DNA of 64,000 bases, from contig NZ_BLPG01000002.1 of assembly GCF_011764445.1 (NCBI RefSeq), forward strand, positions 964,827 to 1,028,826. The letters run 5' to 3'. This DNA is from Phytohabitans rumicis (lineage in GTDB: Bacteria; Actinomycetota; Actinomycetes; Mycobacteriales; Micromonosporaceae). Of this stretch, positions 16,988 to 26,398 are shown in pieces; position 1 is the stretch's first letter; each line of letters begins with the position of its first letter. A program made the position numbers and the translations under genes. The notes beneath the pieces are model-generated. The model worked only from the letters and a program-made list of their open reading frames with translations. It had not been told where the DNA came from and searched no databases.

Positions 16988-19533
16988 CCGACCCGGGTGT
17001 CGAGGAACGCGAGCGCCTGGTTGACGGTCTTCCCGGCCATCTGGTCGAACGCCGCCCGGTCCAGCTCCTGGCCGATCCGCTCGGCGAAGCCGCCCCCGCC
17101 GGCGGCGACGTCGGCCGCGGCGTAGTCGGTGAACAGGTCGCGCAGCTCGTCCAGCATGGCCTGGGTGACCACTGTGGAGTCGCCGTCGGCGGTGCCGACC
17201 GTGCGCAGCGCCGGTTCCAGGGTCTGCACCGCGTGCGCGGTGCGCTTGCGCAGCTCGTCGTCGGTGCTCATCAACTCGATCGCGCGCTGGCCGTAGGTGA
17301 CGTACACGACCTCGTAGTACGCCAGGGCCGGCGTGCGCGCGGATGAGAACAGGTCGCGCACGTGCAGTAGCGCGGCGAGCACCGCGTCGACGCCCGGTCC
17401 CAGCGGGTCGAGGCCGTCGAGCCCCGACCCGGCCAGCGACTCGTCCGCGAAGCACGCGCAGTCCTGGCGCGGCTGCTCGTAGACGCCGTCCACGCCGACG
17501 GCGGTCCACGCGGCGGCGGTCTCCTTCGCCTCGGTGGAGCCCTTGCCGTAGAGCTTGTTCGCCGACTCGATGAACCCGACCCGCGAGTCGGTGAAGCGCG
17601 CCCGCTCGCCCAGGTACGTGGTCAGCGTCCGGTACGCGATCGCCGCCGCCTTGGTGATGCCGATCTGCTGGGACAGCAGGTAGAACGCCTTGTTCTGGAT
17701 GCCGCTGTTGGTGTGCACGCCGCCCCAGTCCGAGCAGCTGGACTCGAAGTCGCTGTAGTGCGCCGGGTCGCCGTAGAGCGTGGGGTCCGCCATGCTGCGC
17801 AGCGCGCCGCCGGGGATCTGCGCGCCGACCAGCCAGTCGACCGCGCCCGTCGCGTGGTGCTCCACCTTCTCGCCGAAGATGTCGGAGAAGCTCTCGTTCA
17901 GCGCGCCGGACTGGTACATGTACCACAGGCCCGCGCTGTTGAACGTCACGCCGTGGGTCAGCTCGTGCGCGACCACGTCCACCTTGGTCAGGCCCTCGCC
18001 GAACACCATCGTGTCGATGTCGTCGGGGATGAAGGCGGCGTTGCGCATCGGCTCGTCCTTCTTGTTCCGCACCCGGACGAACGCGCGGAGCTTGCCGCCC
18101 TTGCCGTCGTAGCTGTCCCGCCCGAACGCGGAGTTGTAGTAGTCGTAGGTGGCGCCGAGGTAGTCGTACGCGTCGTCGACGTCCTCGATGCCGGTCGCCC
18201 CCTCCCCCTCGGACCGCTTGGGCAGCACCGGCAGCTCGGTGAGCTTGTTCGCGTCGTAGATGAGGCGCTCCTTGGCGTGCGCGGCCTTCGGCAGCGCGTA
18301 CACCAGCCGCCCGTCGCGGGCGTCCACGAAGTAGGCGTTGGACACGCCGCTGTCCAGATCGGACAGCCACACGTGCCAGGCCAGCACCGTCGGCGTGGCC
18401 CTGTTCGGCGCGGCGGCCGCGGGCAGCAGGTACAGCTTCGCCGGCTCCACCAGGCGCCCGTTCGGCATGGCCAGCCGCGCGGTGCGCAGCGCGTCACCGG
18501 CGGCCACCGTCGCCTGGGTGCTGGCCACGTCGAGCGCGGGCTCGGCGCCGTTGGTGACGAACTCGACGTACTGGCCGGTGGGGTCGAGGTGGATACCCAC
18601 CTTGGAGCCGTAGACCGGCACGCCGCCGACGTGCTGCTCGTACCACAGATGCCGTTCGCCGGTGCGGTCGCGCTCCTCCTTGACGGAGCGCAGCGACCCG
18701 ACCGGGTCGGCGAGGCCGAACAGGCCGGCGTGCTGGCGCAGCCAGCCGGGCACGCCACCGGTCACCTTGCTGCGGGTGCCCACCATGGACGGTGTGCCGC
18801 GCCAGGGATCGTTGGCCACCAACGGTTCCCCGCCCTGCTCCGCGCGGAGCTTGGTCAGCTCGGCGGAGACGCCGGCCCGCTTGTATCCGATCCGCGGCTG
18901 GCTCGCGTCGCCGCCGAACGGCTTCACGCGGTCGCCCGGCGGTGGCTCGGCGGACGCCGGCACCGCGATCAGCGCGCCGGCCGCCACCACCGCGGCGACC
19001 ACGGCGGCCCGGCTCAGCCGGAACGTCCCCGCGATCAGGATCCCGACCAGCGCCCAGACCGCCGCCGCGCCCGCGACCAGCAGCGCGGGTGCGGCCAGGT
19101 GTACCAGCGGGTCGGCGGCGAGCGCGCCGCCCGCCGCGACGAAGCCGGCCAGCGCGACCGCATAAGTACCGGCTGCGACGGCCGCGCCGTCCGCGGTCAG
19201 TTCTTTGCGGGTACGCGCGCCGAGCACCACGGCGCCCACGAGCGGCCCGGCGACCAGCAGCGCCAGCGGCGAACCGCTCAGCAGCAGCGTCACCGGGTAG
19301 AGGCGGCCGTCGAGCCCGGCCACGCTCCAGTCCAGGGGCACACCCAGGCTGGCGGCCACGGCGGCGGCGGTGCCGCCCAGGTCGGCGCCGAGGAACCGGC
19401 CGATCAGGCCGGTGGCGGTCGAGTCGCCCGCGAGCAGCGCCAGGATCGCCCAGCACACTGCGACGGTGAGGATGGCCGCGCCGACCGCTTCGAGGGCGAG
19501 GCGACGCAGACGTGACCAGCGACGAGCGGACAT
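16984..19533 (-). CDS. M4 thermolysin-like metalloprotease with N-terminal membrane domain
   Basis: An 849-residue protein. Residues 1-195 form five or six hydrophobic segments, not a simple signal peptide. After ASAEPPPGDR comes an FTP-like propeptide (HLWYEQHVGGVPVYGSKVGI) and the peptidase. Zinc and catalytic residues are H523-E524...H527 in DVVAHELTHGVT and E547 in GALNESFSDIFGE, with thermolysin spacing; GGVHTNSGIQNKAFYLL supplies the distal His region. A C-terminal helical extension of about 160 residues follows. The protease is probably extracytoplasmic and membrane-tethered unless processed. Its stop overlaps the subtilase start, so the two proteases are likely coexpressed. Confidence 0.85.
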   Translation of the reverse strand: MSARRWSRLRRLALEAVGAAILTVAVCWAILALLAGDSTATGLIGRFLGADLGGTAAAVAASLGVPLDWSVAGLDGRLYPVTLLLSGSPLALLVAGPLVGAVVLGARTRKELTADGAAVAAGTYAVALAGFVAAGGALAADPLVHLAAPALLVAGAAAVWALVGILIAGTFRLSRAAVVAAVVAAGALIAVPASAEPPPGDRVKPFGGDASQPRIGYKRAGVSAELTKLRAEQGGEPLVANDPWRGTPSMVGTRSKVTGGVPGWLRQHAGLFGLADPVGSLRSVKEERDRTGERHLWYEQHVGGVPVYGSKVGIHLDPTGQYVEFVTNGAEPALDVASTQATVAAGDALRTARLAMPNGRLVEPAKLYLLPAAAAPNRATPTVLAWHVWLSDLDSGVSNAYFVDARDGRLVYALPKAAHAKERLIYDANKLTELPVLPKRSEGEGATGIEDVDDAYDYLGATYDYYNSAFGRDSYDGKGGKLRAFVRVRNKKDEPMRNAAFIPDDIDTMVFGEGLTKVDVVAHELTHGVTFNSAGLWYMYQSGALNESFSDIFGEKVEHHATGAVDWLVGAQIPGGALRSMADPTLYGDPAHYSDFESSCSDWGGVHTNSGIQNKAFYLLSQQIGITKAAAIAYRTLTTYLGERARFTDSRVGFIESANKLYGKGSTEAKETAAAWTAVGVDGVYEQPRQDCACFADESLAGSGLDGLDPLGPGVDAVLAALLHVRDLFSSARTPALAYYEVVYVTYGQRAIELMSTDDELRKRTAHAVQTLEPALRTVGTADGDSTVVTQAMLDELRDLFTDYAAADVAAGGGGFAERIGQELDRAAFDQMAGKTVNQALAFLDTRVG

Positions 19534-19631
19534 GGTTGGCCCCGTGGATCAGGTCGGATGATCATTGATGGGCCAGAATGTTCCACCTTTCGATCTTCAC
19601 GTGCAAGACTTGTTGTCGCGCTCGCGGCGTG

Positions 19632-20935
19632 CTATCTGTCCACTGTGACCGGGCTGATCACCGGAGCGGGCTCACCGGCGGCCACCATGCGGGCGATCAG
19701 GCGGCGGCGCAGGTCCGCGGCGACATCCGCGTACTCCGGGCGCCCGGCGAGGTTGGTCAGCTCGTGCGGGTCGGCGTCCAGGTCGTAGAGCAGGTCCTCG
19801 CCGTACTCGGACGCGCCCGGGTCGTCCCAGCCGTCGGCGTCGCGCGCGACGACCGCGTACGTCCACCGCCGGGTCCGGAGCGCCCGGCCCACCTGGGACT
19901 CGCTGATCTGCACGAAGACGTCGTCGTCATGGTCGTCGTCGTCCGGCTCACCGGCTTCGGCCAGGATGGACCGGCCCTGCATCTGCGCCGGCACCGGCAG
20001 GCCGGCGGCGTCCAGCAGGGTGGGCGGCAGGTCGATGAGGCTGACCAGCCGCCGCGGTGCCGGGCCGGTGCGGCCGGGTACGGACAGCACCAGCGGCACC
20101 CGGATCGACGCGTCGTGTGCGGAGCGCTTGTACTCCCCGTTGCGGGTCTTGAAATGGCAGCCGTGGTCGGAGGTGTACGCGACGACCGTGTTGTCGCGCA
20201 GGCCGAGGCTGGTCAGCGCGTCCAGCAGCCGGCCGAACGCCTCGTCCACCCGCTTGACCATGCCCAGTACCCGGCCAGGTGCTCCGATGTGGACCCGCCG
20301 AGCGCCGCCAGGTCCGGTGGGGTCCAGCGGTCCGCGTACCGGTCCGCGTAGCCGGCCGGTGCGGGATAGTCGTCGCGGGTGTTCTGGTGGTGCGGCTCGA
20401 TCAGCGACAGGAAGAGGAAGAACGGCGCCTGCCGGGGCTGGGCCAGCCACCGGATGGCGGCGTCCACATAGGCGTCGGCCCGGTAGCCTGGCAACCGCAC
20501 CTCGGCGCCGTCGCCGTCGTAGAGCCGGGCGTCGTACGCGTCGGAGATGAACTCCACCACGTCGGCGGCCAGCCAGTAGTCGTACCCGCCGCGCAGGTGG
20601 GGCGGGACCGGCGCGGAGTCGGTGCCGGCCAGGTGCCACTTTCCGATGTAGCCGGTCTGGTAGCCGGCGGCCGTGAAGTGGTGGGCCAGCGTGGGCACGT
20701 CCGGCGGCAGCGGGATGCCGTTGCGGTAGACGCCCGTGCGGTTCTGGTACTGGCCGGTCTGCAGCATCGCCCGCGCCGGCGCGCAGACCGGCTGCGGCGT
20801 GAACGCGTGGCTGACCAGCATGCCGCCGGCGGCCGCCCGGTCCAGTTCCGGGGTGAGGTCGAGCGGGTTGCCGTACGCGCCGACCGAGTCGAAGCGCTGC
20901 TGGTCGCTCAGGAAGACGAGGACGTTGGTTATTTC
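19632..20935 (-). CDS. Sulfatase (formylglycine type), one apparent frameshift
   Basis: The N-terminus NVLVFLSDQQRFDSVGAYGN has the Asp-containing metal site, and QPVCAPARAMLQTGQY contains CxPxR, whose Cys is converted to formylglycine in active sulfatases. GKWHL and SDHGCHFK are further conserved sites. The frame changes near 20267; one added base joins EHLAGY to LGMVKRVDEAFGRLLDAL. The start is unclear: no standard start codon lies just upstream of ITNVLVF, so another missing base near 20933 is possible. It directly follows the ABC permease genes, suggesting desulfation of the imported sugar. No signal peptide is visible, so probably cytoplasmic. Confidence 0.75.
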
Positions 20936-20948
20936 AGGCCGGTCAGGG

Positions 20949-21758
20949 CTATCCCCGCACCAGGTACCGCTGGGTCAGGGCGAACAGCAGAGCCGTGGGC
21001 AGGAAGAGCAGGACGGCGCCCGCGGCGGTCAGGTTCCACTGGGTGAAGTACTCCTCGTTGAACAGGGTCAGCCCGATCGGCATCGTCCGCATCTCGGTGC
21101 GTGACGTGGCGATGAGCGGCCACAGGAAGTTGTTCCACTGGTACACGAACGTGAAGAGGGCGAGGACGGCCAGCGCGGGCCGGGTCTGGGGCAGGATGAT
21201 GCGGGCGTAGATGCGCAGCTCCGACGCGCCGTCGACGCGGGCGGCCTCGATCAGCTCGTCCGGCAGCGGCGCGATGTACTGCCGCATCAGGAAGATGCCG
21301 AACGCGTCGATGAGGAACGGCGCCACCAGCCCTTGGTAGCTGTCCAGCCAACCGATCTGCGAGAACATCGTGTAGATCGGGATCATCCGCACGAAGAACG
21401 GGATCATCAATGTGGACAGTACGGCCAGGAAGATGGTGCGCCGGAACGGGAAGTCGAACTTGGCGAAGACGTAGCCGACCAGCGGGTCGAAGACCAGGTG
21501 CGACAGCGTGATGAGGGTGGCCACGACGAGGCTGTTGACGAAGAACCGGCCGAACGGCGCCCGGTCGAACAGCGCGGCGAAGTTGTCGAACCGGAGCGTC
21601 TTCGGCCACAGCACCGGGTCGCCGGCGTAGATCTCGGCGTCGGACTGCAGGGCCAGCGACACCATGTAGAGCAGCGGCAGCACGGTCAGCGCGCACAGCA
21701 GCAGCACGAACAGGTACGCCACCACCCGGTCGCCGGGAAACAGACGGTCACGCGTCAT
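20949..21758 (-). CDS. Carbohydrate ABC transporter permease (MalG type)
   Basis: A 269-residue inner-membrane permease with six hydrophobic segments. The EAA loop reads EAARVDGASELRIYARIILP, followed by QTRPALAVLALFTFVYQWNN, typical of CUT1 sugar permeases. The ATG at 21758 overlaps the end of the MalF-type gene (stop at 21748), so the two are translationally linked. No ATP-binding protein is encoded here; CUT1 systems often share a distant MsiK-like ATPase in actinobacteria. Confidence 0.9.
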   Translation of the reverse strand: MTRDRLFPGDRVVAYLFVLLLCALTVLPLLYMVSLALQSDAEIYAGDPVLWPKTLRFDNFAALFDRAPFGRFFVNSLVVATLITLSHLVFDPLVGYVFAKFDFPFRRTIFLAVLSTLMIPFFVRMIPIYTMFSQIGWLDSYQGLVAPFLIDAFGIFLMRQYIAPLPDELIEAARVDGASELRIYARIILPQTRPALAVLALFTFVYQWNNFLWPLIATSRTEMRTMPIGLTLFNEEYFTQWNLTAAGAVLLFLPTALLFALTQRYLVRG

Positions 21759-22631
21759 GCTCTTGCCTTCCCGCCCGCAACTGCACCACCGAGAGCGCGA
21801 GGATCACGATCAGCAGCAGGTACGACAGCGCCGAGGCGTAGCCGAAGTCCCGGAAGTCGAACGCGGTCTGGTAGACGCGGAACACGTACAGGTCGCTGGC
21901 GTTGCCCGGACCGCCGTCGGTCACCAGGTACGGCAGCGCGAACTCCTGCAGGGCCGAGATGGTGCCGATGATGGAGACGAACACCGTGGTGGGCGCCAGC
22001 TGCGGCAGGGTCACGTGCCGGAAGCGCTGCCACGGCGTCGCGCCGTCGACCTTCGCCGCCTCGTAGTACATCTCCCCGATCCCCTGTAACCCGGCGATGA
22101 ACAGCAGCGTCGCGTACCCGACGTCCTTCCAGACCGCGATCGCGGTGATGGTGGCCACCGGGTGCTCGTTGAGCCAGTTCTGCCCGGGTAGGCCGGCCGC
22201 GAGGAGCAACCTGTTCAGGATGCCGAGTTGGGGGTCGAGGATGTTTCTCCACAGGAGACCGACGATGGCGATCGAGGTCAGGTACGGCACGAGCAGGACG
22301 CCGCGGAAGACCATCCGCCCGCGCATCCGCTGGTTGAGGATGACGGCGGTGACCAGCCCGAGCACCAGGCTGGCCAGCACCGTACCGACCGCGAACCGCA
22401 GCGTCACTCCGAACGCGTGCCGCACCGCCGGGTCGCCGAACGCCTTGACGTAGTTGTCCAGGCCGGCGAACTCGTCGGCGCGTACCCCGGTGAAGGCGCT
22501 GGTGGTCAGCTCGCTGCCCAGGGGTAGAAGAACATCAGCGCGAAGAACGCCAGCGCCGGGGTGAGCAGCAGGTACGCGGTGCGGGCGCGCTGGCGGGCCA
22601 GCCGGGAGGGCCGCCGTGCCGACCTAGCCAA
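21748..22631 (-). CDS. Carbohydrate ABC transporter permease (MalF type), one apparent frameshift
   Basis: The main frame holds the EAA loop (YEAAKVDGATPWQRFRHVTL) and five membrane segments. Its N-terminus is in another frame: from a TTG at 22631 overlapping the binding-protein stop, MARSARRPSRLARQRARTAY leads to the first helix LLLTPALAFFALMFFYP. One base missing in a C-run near 22522 joins this to LGSELTTSAFTGVRADEFAG. With the correction the protein is about 294 residues, normal for the family. It forms the membrane channel with the MalG-type subunit. Confidence 0.8.
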
Positions 22632-23891
22632 CGGCCCGCTTGGCCGCGTCGGCGAAGGACTTCACCGCCGCGTCCACCGGCTTGTCGCTCAGCACGACCG
22701 ACTGGTAGAGCGTCTTGTACGCGTCGTCCACTTCGGACTTCTTGCCGGTCTGCGGGAGACCGGCGTTCCAGTCCGTGGCGAACGGCAGCGCCTGCGCCAC
22801 CGCGTTCATCGTCGCGTCGGCCTTGACCTCGGCGTCGGCCGCCCACGACTTGCGCGGTGCGGTCAGGCCCGCCTCCTTGCTCACCTTGAGCTGGGTTTGC
22901 AGGCTGACGATCCGCTTGAGCAGATCCCAGGCGAGATCGGCCTTGCTGGCCTTGGCCGGGATGAAGAACCCGGCGCCGGCCAGGTTGGTGCTGCGCCGCA
23001 CCTTCCGCAGCGGCAGCGTGAGGCCGAAGTCGAGGTCGGGGGCGCCCTCGCGGATCGGCTTGAGGTCCCACGGTCCACTGAGGATCATCGCGGCGCGCTT
23101 GGCGGTGAAGAGCTTCTGCGGGCCGGAATAGTCGGTGCCGGCGGTCGGCACCGGTGCCACCTTGTGCTTGTGCACCAGGTCGGCCTGGAACTGGAGCGCC
23201 TCGATCGCCGCCGGGCCCGGCACCAGGAAGTCCTTGGCGGCCGGGTCGTAGTAGCGCACGCCGTTTTCCAGCAGCCACGGCGTGGAGTAGGAGTAGTCCT
23301 GGTTGGCCGCGAAGCCGTGTACGCCGCCGCGGGTCAGCTCCTTCGCCGCGGCCAGGAACTCGTCCCAGGTGTCCGGTGGCCGGGTGATCCCGGCCGCGGC
23401 GAACATCTGCCGGTTGTAGAAGAGCAGGTTGCAGGTCAGGGCCATCTGGACGCCGTACGTCTTGCCCTGCGACTGCCAGGATTCGACCGCCGCCGCCTGC
23501 CAGTCGTCGGGGTACCCGATGGCCGCGCCGTCCTTGGCGATGTAGTCGTCGAGCGCGCGCACGTCGCCGGCGGCCGCCAGGGCGACGGTGGCGGCGCCGC
23601 CGGGCTGCTCCACGAGGTCGGCCGGGGTGCCGGCGGCGAAGTCGGTCTGCAGCTTGGTGGCCAGGTCCGGCCACTGGAACTTCTGCCAGTTGACCGTGAC
23701 GCCGTGGTCATTCTCGAACTGGGCGATGACCTCCTGCCACGCCGCGTACGCGTGGCCGGCGTTGGTGTAGAGCGTGAGCGTGCCGGCGCCGGACCCGCTG
23801 GCCTCGGGGCGCGGGAGCAGGCCGACAGCATCGGTCCGGCGGTGGCGGCGGCGCCGATTTGCAGCACGCGCCGGCGGGAGAGGTTGGGCAT
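22624..23891 (-). CDS. Sugar-binding lipoprotein of ABC importer (Tat signal), one apparent frameshift
   Basis: The start MPNLSRRRVLQIGAAATAGP followed by MLSAC combines a twin-arginine motif with a lipobox, so the protein is likely exported folded and lipid-anchored. After a missing base near 23810 the frame continues ASGSGAGTLTLYTNAGHAYA and then covers a complete family-1 type solute-binding protein (GVQMALTCNLLFYNRQMFAA, KRAAMILSGPWDLKPIRE). With the correction it is about 422 residues. It delivers an oligosaccharide or sugar, here perhaps sulfated given the sulfatase, to the permease pair that follows. Confidence 0.8.
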
Positions 23892-23930
23892 GGCGTGCCC
23901 TTTCGTCGCGGGGGATGGTGTCGCAGGGGC

Positions 23931-24947
23931 CTATGTGGACTGGCGGACGATCAGTTCCCAGGGCTGGTGCAGGACGGTGCCGGTGCCCGGCTGGTGGATC
24001 CGCTCGAAGAGCCGGTCCACCACGGCCGTGAAGTCGAAGCGCGGGGTGCCGACGCTGGTCAGGGCGGGGCTGACGACCGCGCCCTCGTCGGTGTTGCCGA
24101 CGCCCACCACGGCCACGTCGTCGGGCACCCGCAGGCCGAGCCGGATCGCGGCCCAGATGGCGGCGAGGGCGCCGCGGTCGGAGCCGGAGAAGATGGCGTC
24201 CGGCCGGTCGGGGCGGCTCAGCATGGCGGTGGCGGCCTGGTAGGCCGCCGACCGGGAGTCGGCCGCCGCGCGCACCAGCGAGTCGTCACGCTCCAGGCCG
24301 CGGTCGGCCAGGACCGTCCGGTACGCGGCGAAGCGCAGGTCGTCTTCGGGCGGCTCGCCCGGCTGGCCGTGGCCGAGGTAGGCGATGCGCCGGCGGCCGG
24401 AGTCGACCAGGTGGCTCACGGCGGCGTGGCAGGCGGCCGTCTGGTCCTGCCGGACGACGTCGAAGCCGGCCGGCGGGGTCTCGTCGTCGTACACCACCAG
24501 CGCGAGGCCGTGCTGGGCGAGGGCGGCCAGTTCGCTGTCCGGCACCGAGTGGTTGGGCAGCATGAGCGCGCCGTCGACGTATTGCTCGCGCAGCACCCGC
24601 AGGACGTTGCCGGTGCGGTCGTCCGGCCCGGCCGGCAGCACGATCACCGAGTACCCCTGCCCGCGCGCGGCCTCGTGGAGCTGGTCGACGAGGCGCTCGC
24701 CCCACGGGCTGGACGGCGGCCGGTAGACGACCGCGACGAACTCGGTGCGCTGCCGGCGCAGGCTCCGCGCGGCGTGGTTGCGCTGGTAGCCAAGCGTCCG
24801 CACGGCGCTGAGGACGCGCTCGCGGGTCTGTTCCGTGACCGGGTTCGCCCGGTCCCGGCGGCCGCTGAGGATGTACGACACGGTCGCCGTGGACACGCCG
24901 GCGTACCGCGCCACATCGCGCTGCGTCGGTGGCTTGGTCGAGCTCAT
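23931..24947 (-). CDS. LacI family transcriptional regulator
   Basis: A 338-residue LacI/GalR repressor. MSSTKPPTQRDVARYAGVST begins the helix-turn-helix, with the hinge helix before ERVLSAVRTLGYQRNHAARS. The effector-binding half has the sugar-binding fold (DGALMLPNHS, AVVGVGNTDEGA). The start at 24947 is chosen over 24983 because it matches family length. It lies upstream of the importer genes in the same direction and most likely represses them and itself. The ligand is probably the imported sugar. Confidence 0.9.
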   Translation of the reverse strand: MSSTKPPTQRDVARYAGVSTATVSYILSGRRDRANPVTEQTRERVLSAVRTLGYQRNHAARSLRRQRTEFVAVVYRPPSSPWGERLVDQLHEAARGQGYSVIVLPAGPDDRTGNVLRVLREQYVDGALMLPNHSVPDSELAALAQHGLALVVYDDETPPAGFDVVRQDQTAACHAAVSHLVDSGRRRIAYLGHGQPGEPPEDDLRFAAYRTVLADRGLERDDSLVRAAADSRSAAYQAATAMLSRPDRPDAIFSGSDRGALAAIWAAIRLGLRVPDDVAVVGVGNTDEGAVVSPALTSVGTPRFDFTAVVDRLFERIHQPGTGTVLHQPWELIVRQST

Positions 24948-24962
24948 GGTTATACGATTACC
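24948..24962. promoter_or_regulatory. Candidate LacI autoregulatory operator
   Basis: GGTTATACGATTACC is a near-palindrome (GGTNATNNNATNACC) ending directly at the regulator start codon. Reading toward the gene, TAATCG sits 7 bases before the ATG and could be a -10 element of a leaderless transcript. Repressor binding here would block it. Inferred from position and symmetry only. Confidence 0.35.
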
Positions 24963-25139
24963 CGCTTTGGCCATGATCGTCAAGACGCTCTGAGCAGGGA
25001 CTACTCGCCGTAATATCTATCGGGTTGATGGGATTAGCAGGCCGCGCATACGCTCCGGCACGGCTGCGCGCCGGCCGCCCATCCCCTACGCTGGTGCACA
25101 GCACGATCACATCCCACGGCAGCGCCCTGCGAGGTATAG

Positions 25140-25574
25140 ATGCGGATCAGCGACGTACTGCGGTTCAAGGGCGACCGGGTGCTCACGGTCAGTCCGGACA
25201 GCGACGTTCGGCACCTGGTGACGGTGCTCGCCGAGCACCGGATCGGTGCCGTCGTGGTGTCCACCGACGGCACCACGGTCGACGGGATCGCCAGCGAGCG
25301 GGACGTCGTGCGGGCGCTGGCCGAGCGCGGCGCCGCCGTGCTCGCCGAGCCGATCACCGCCATCCACACGGCGGAGGTGCACGTCGCGGCGCCGGATACC
25401 CACCTCGAGGAGCTGATGCGGCTGATGACCGACCGCCGCATCCGGCACGTGCCGGTGGTGGCGGACGGCGTCCTGTGCGGGATCGTCAGCATCGGCGACG
25501 TGGTGAAGAACCGGATCGACGAGCTGGAGACCGAGCGCACCGCCCTGGCCGACTACATCTCAGGCGCCCGCTGA
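25140..25574 (+). CDS. CBS-domain pair protein
   Basis: A 144-residue protein consisting of two CBS domains: MRISDVLRFKGDRVLTVSPD through GIASERDVVRAL, then VAAPDTHLEELMRLMTDRRI through GIVSIGDVVKNRI. CBS pairs bind adenosyl nucleotides and act as energy sensors, often in trans. No catalytic domain is attached. A short tail follows. Its end overlaps the convergent HAD gene by 15 bases. Partner protein unknown. Confidence 0.9.
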   Translation: MRISDVLRFKGDRVLTVSPDSDVRHLVTVLAEHRIGAVVVSTDGTTVDGIASERDVVRALAERGAAVLAEPITAIHTAEVHVAAPDTHLEELMRLMTDRRIRHVPVVADGVLCGIVSIGDVVKNRIDELETERTALADYISGAR

Positions 25575-26309
25575 CCCTGCCGCCTGCGCCCGCAACCGCG
25601 CGGGCAGGTCCACGACCGAGTCCAGGCGGCGGTCGCCGGGCACCGGCGCCCGGCGGTCCGGGTCGATCAGAAACGCGGTCATTCCCGCGCGCTCCGGCCC
25701 GGCGAAGTCCGGCTCGAAGGAGTCGCCCACGAACACCGCGTCCCCGGCGTCGATGCCGAGCGCGTCCAGCGCGACTGCGTAGATCTTGGGGTGCGGTTTG
25801 CGCCAGCCCACGTCCACCGAGGTGACCACGGCGTCGAAGGAGGACCACAGCCCCATGGCGCGCAGGTGGTTGGGGACCAGATCGGACTGGTGAGTGTTGC
25901 TGACCACCGCGAGCCGGTGGTCGCGGGCCAGGTCGCGCACGCACGCGGCGACGCCGTCCTGGTACGTCACGCCGGTGTTCCACTCGTCGACGTACTCGAC
26001 CACGAACGTCTCGACCTCGGTCGGTGCCGGTGCGCGTCCCAGCACGCCGGCCAGGAACACGGTGCCGACCTCGGTCATCGAGAACTCGTGGTCGTCCCGG
26101 TCGCTGAGCCGGTCGAACTGGTCGGTGGTCCGCGACCAGGCACCGAGGAAGTCCGGGTAGCTCAGGTCGGCGCCCCACCGCACCAGCAGGGCGTGCGACC
26201 GGGCGTACCCCTGCTCGACGCGGCTGGCGTTGTACGCGACCAGCGTGCCGAAGAAGTCGAACAGGACGTGCGAGTGGCGGGTACCAGGCATCGCTGCATC
26301 ATCGCTCAT
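25560..26309 (-). CDS. HAD family hydrolase
   Basis: A 249-residue haloacid-dehalogenase-like protein. Motif I is HVLFDFFGTLVAYNAS, motif II lies at LAVVSNTHQSDLV, motif III has the Lys of VDVGWRKPHPKIYAVAL, and motif IV is DAVFVGDSFEPDFAGPERAG. The helical cap sits between motifs I and II. This pattern fits small-molecule phosphatases of the YjjG/epoxide-hydrolase-like subgroup. A second Met at 26291 is an alternative start. Divergent from the secreted hydrolase gene. Confidence 0.85.
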   Translation of the reverse strand: MSDDAAMPGTRHSHVLFDFFGTLVAYNASRVEQGYARSHALLVRWGADLSYPDFLGAWSRTTDQFDRLSDRDDHEFSMTEVGTVFLAGVLGRAPAPTEVETFVVEYVDEWNTGVTYQDGVAACVRDLARDHRLAVVSNTHQSDLVPNHLRAMGLWSSFDAVVTSVDVGWRKPHPKIYAVALDALGIDAGDAVFVGDSFEPDFAGPERAGMTAFLIDPDRRAPVPGDRRLDSVVDLPARLRAQAAGSAGA

Positions 26310-26398
26310 GGCCGTACCCGTAGTCCTGTGGAGCTACGCCCGCGGTGCGCTCCGCGGCGGGACGCGGACCACATCGGGTAATCCGTAGCTTCGGTGCC

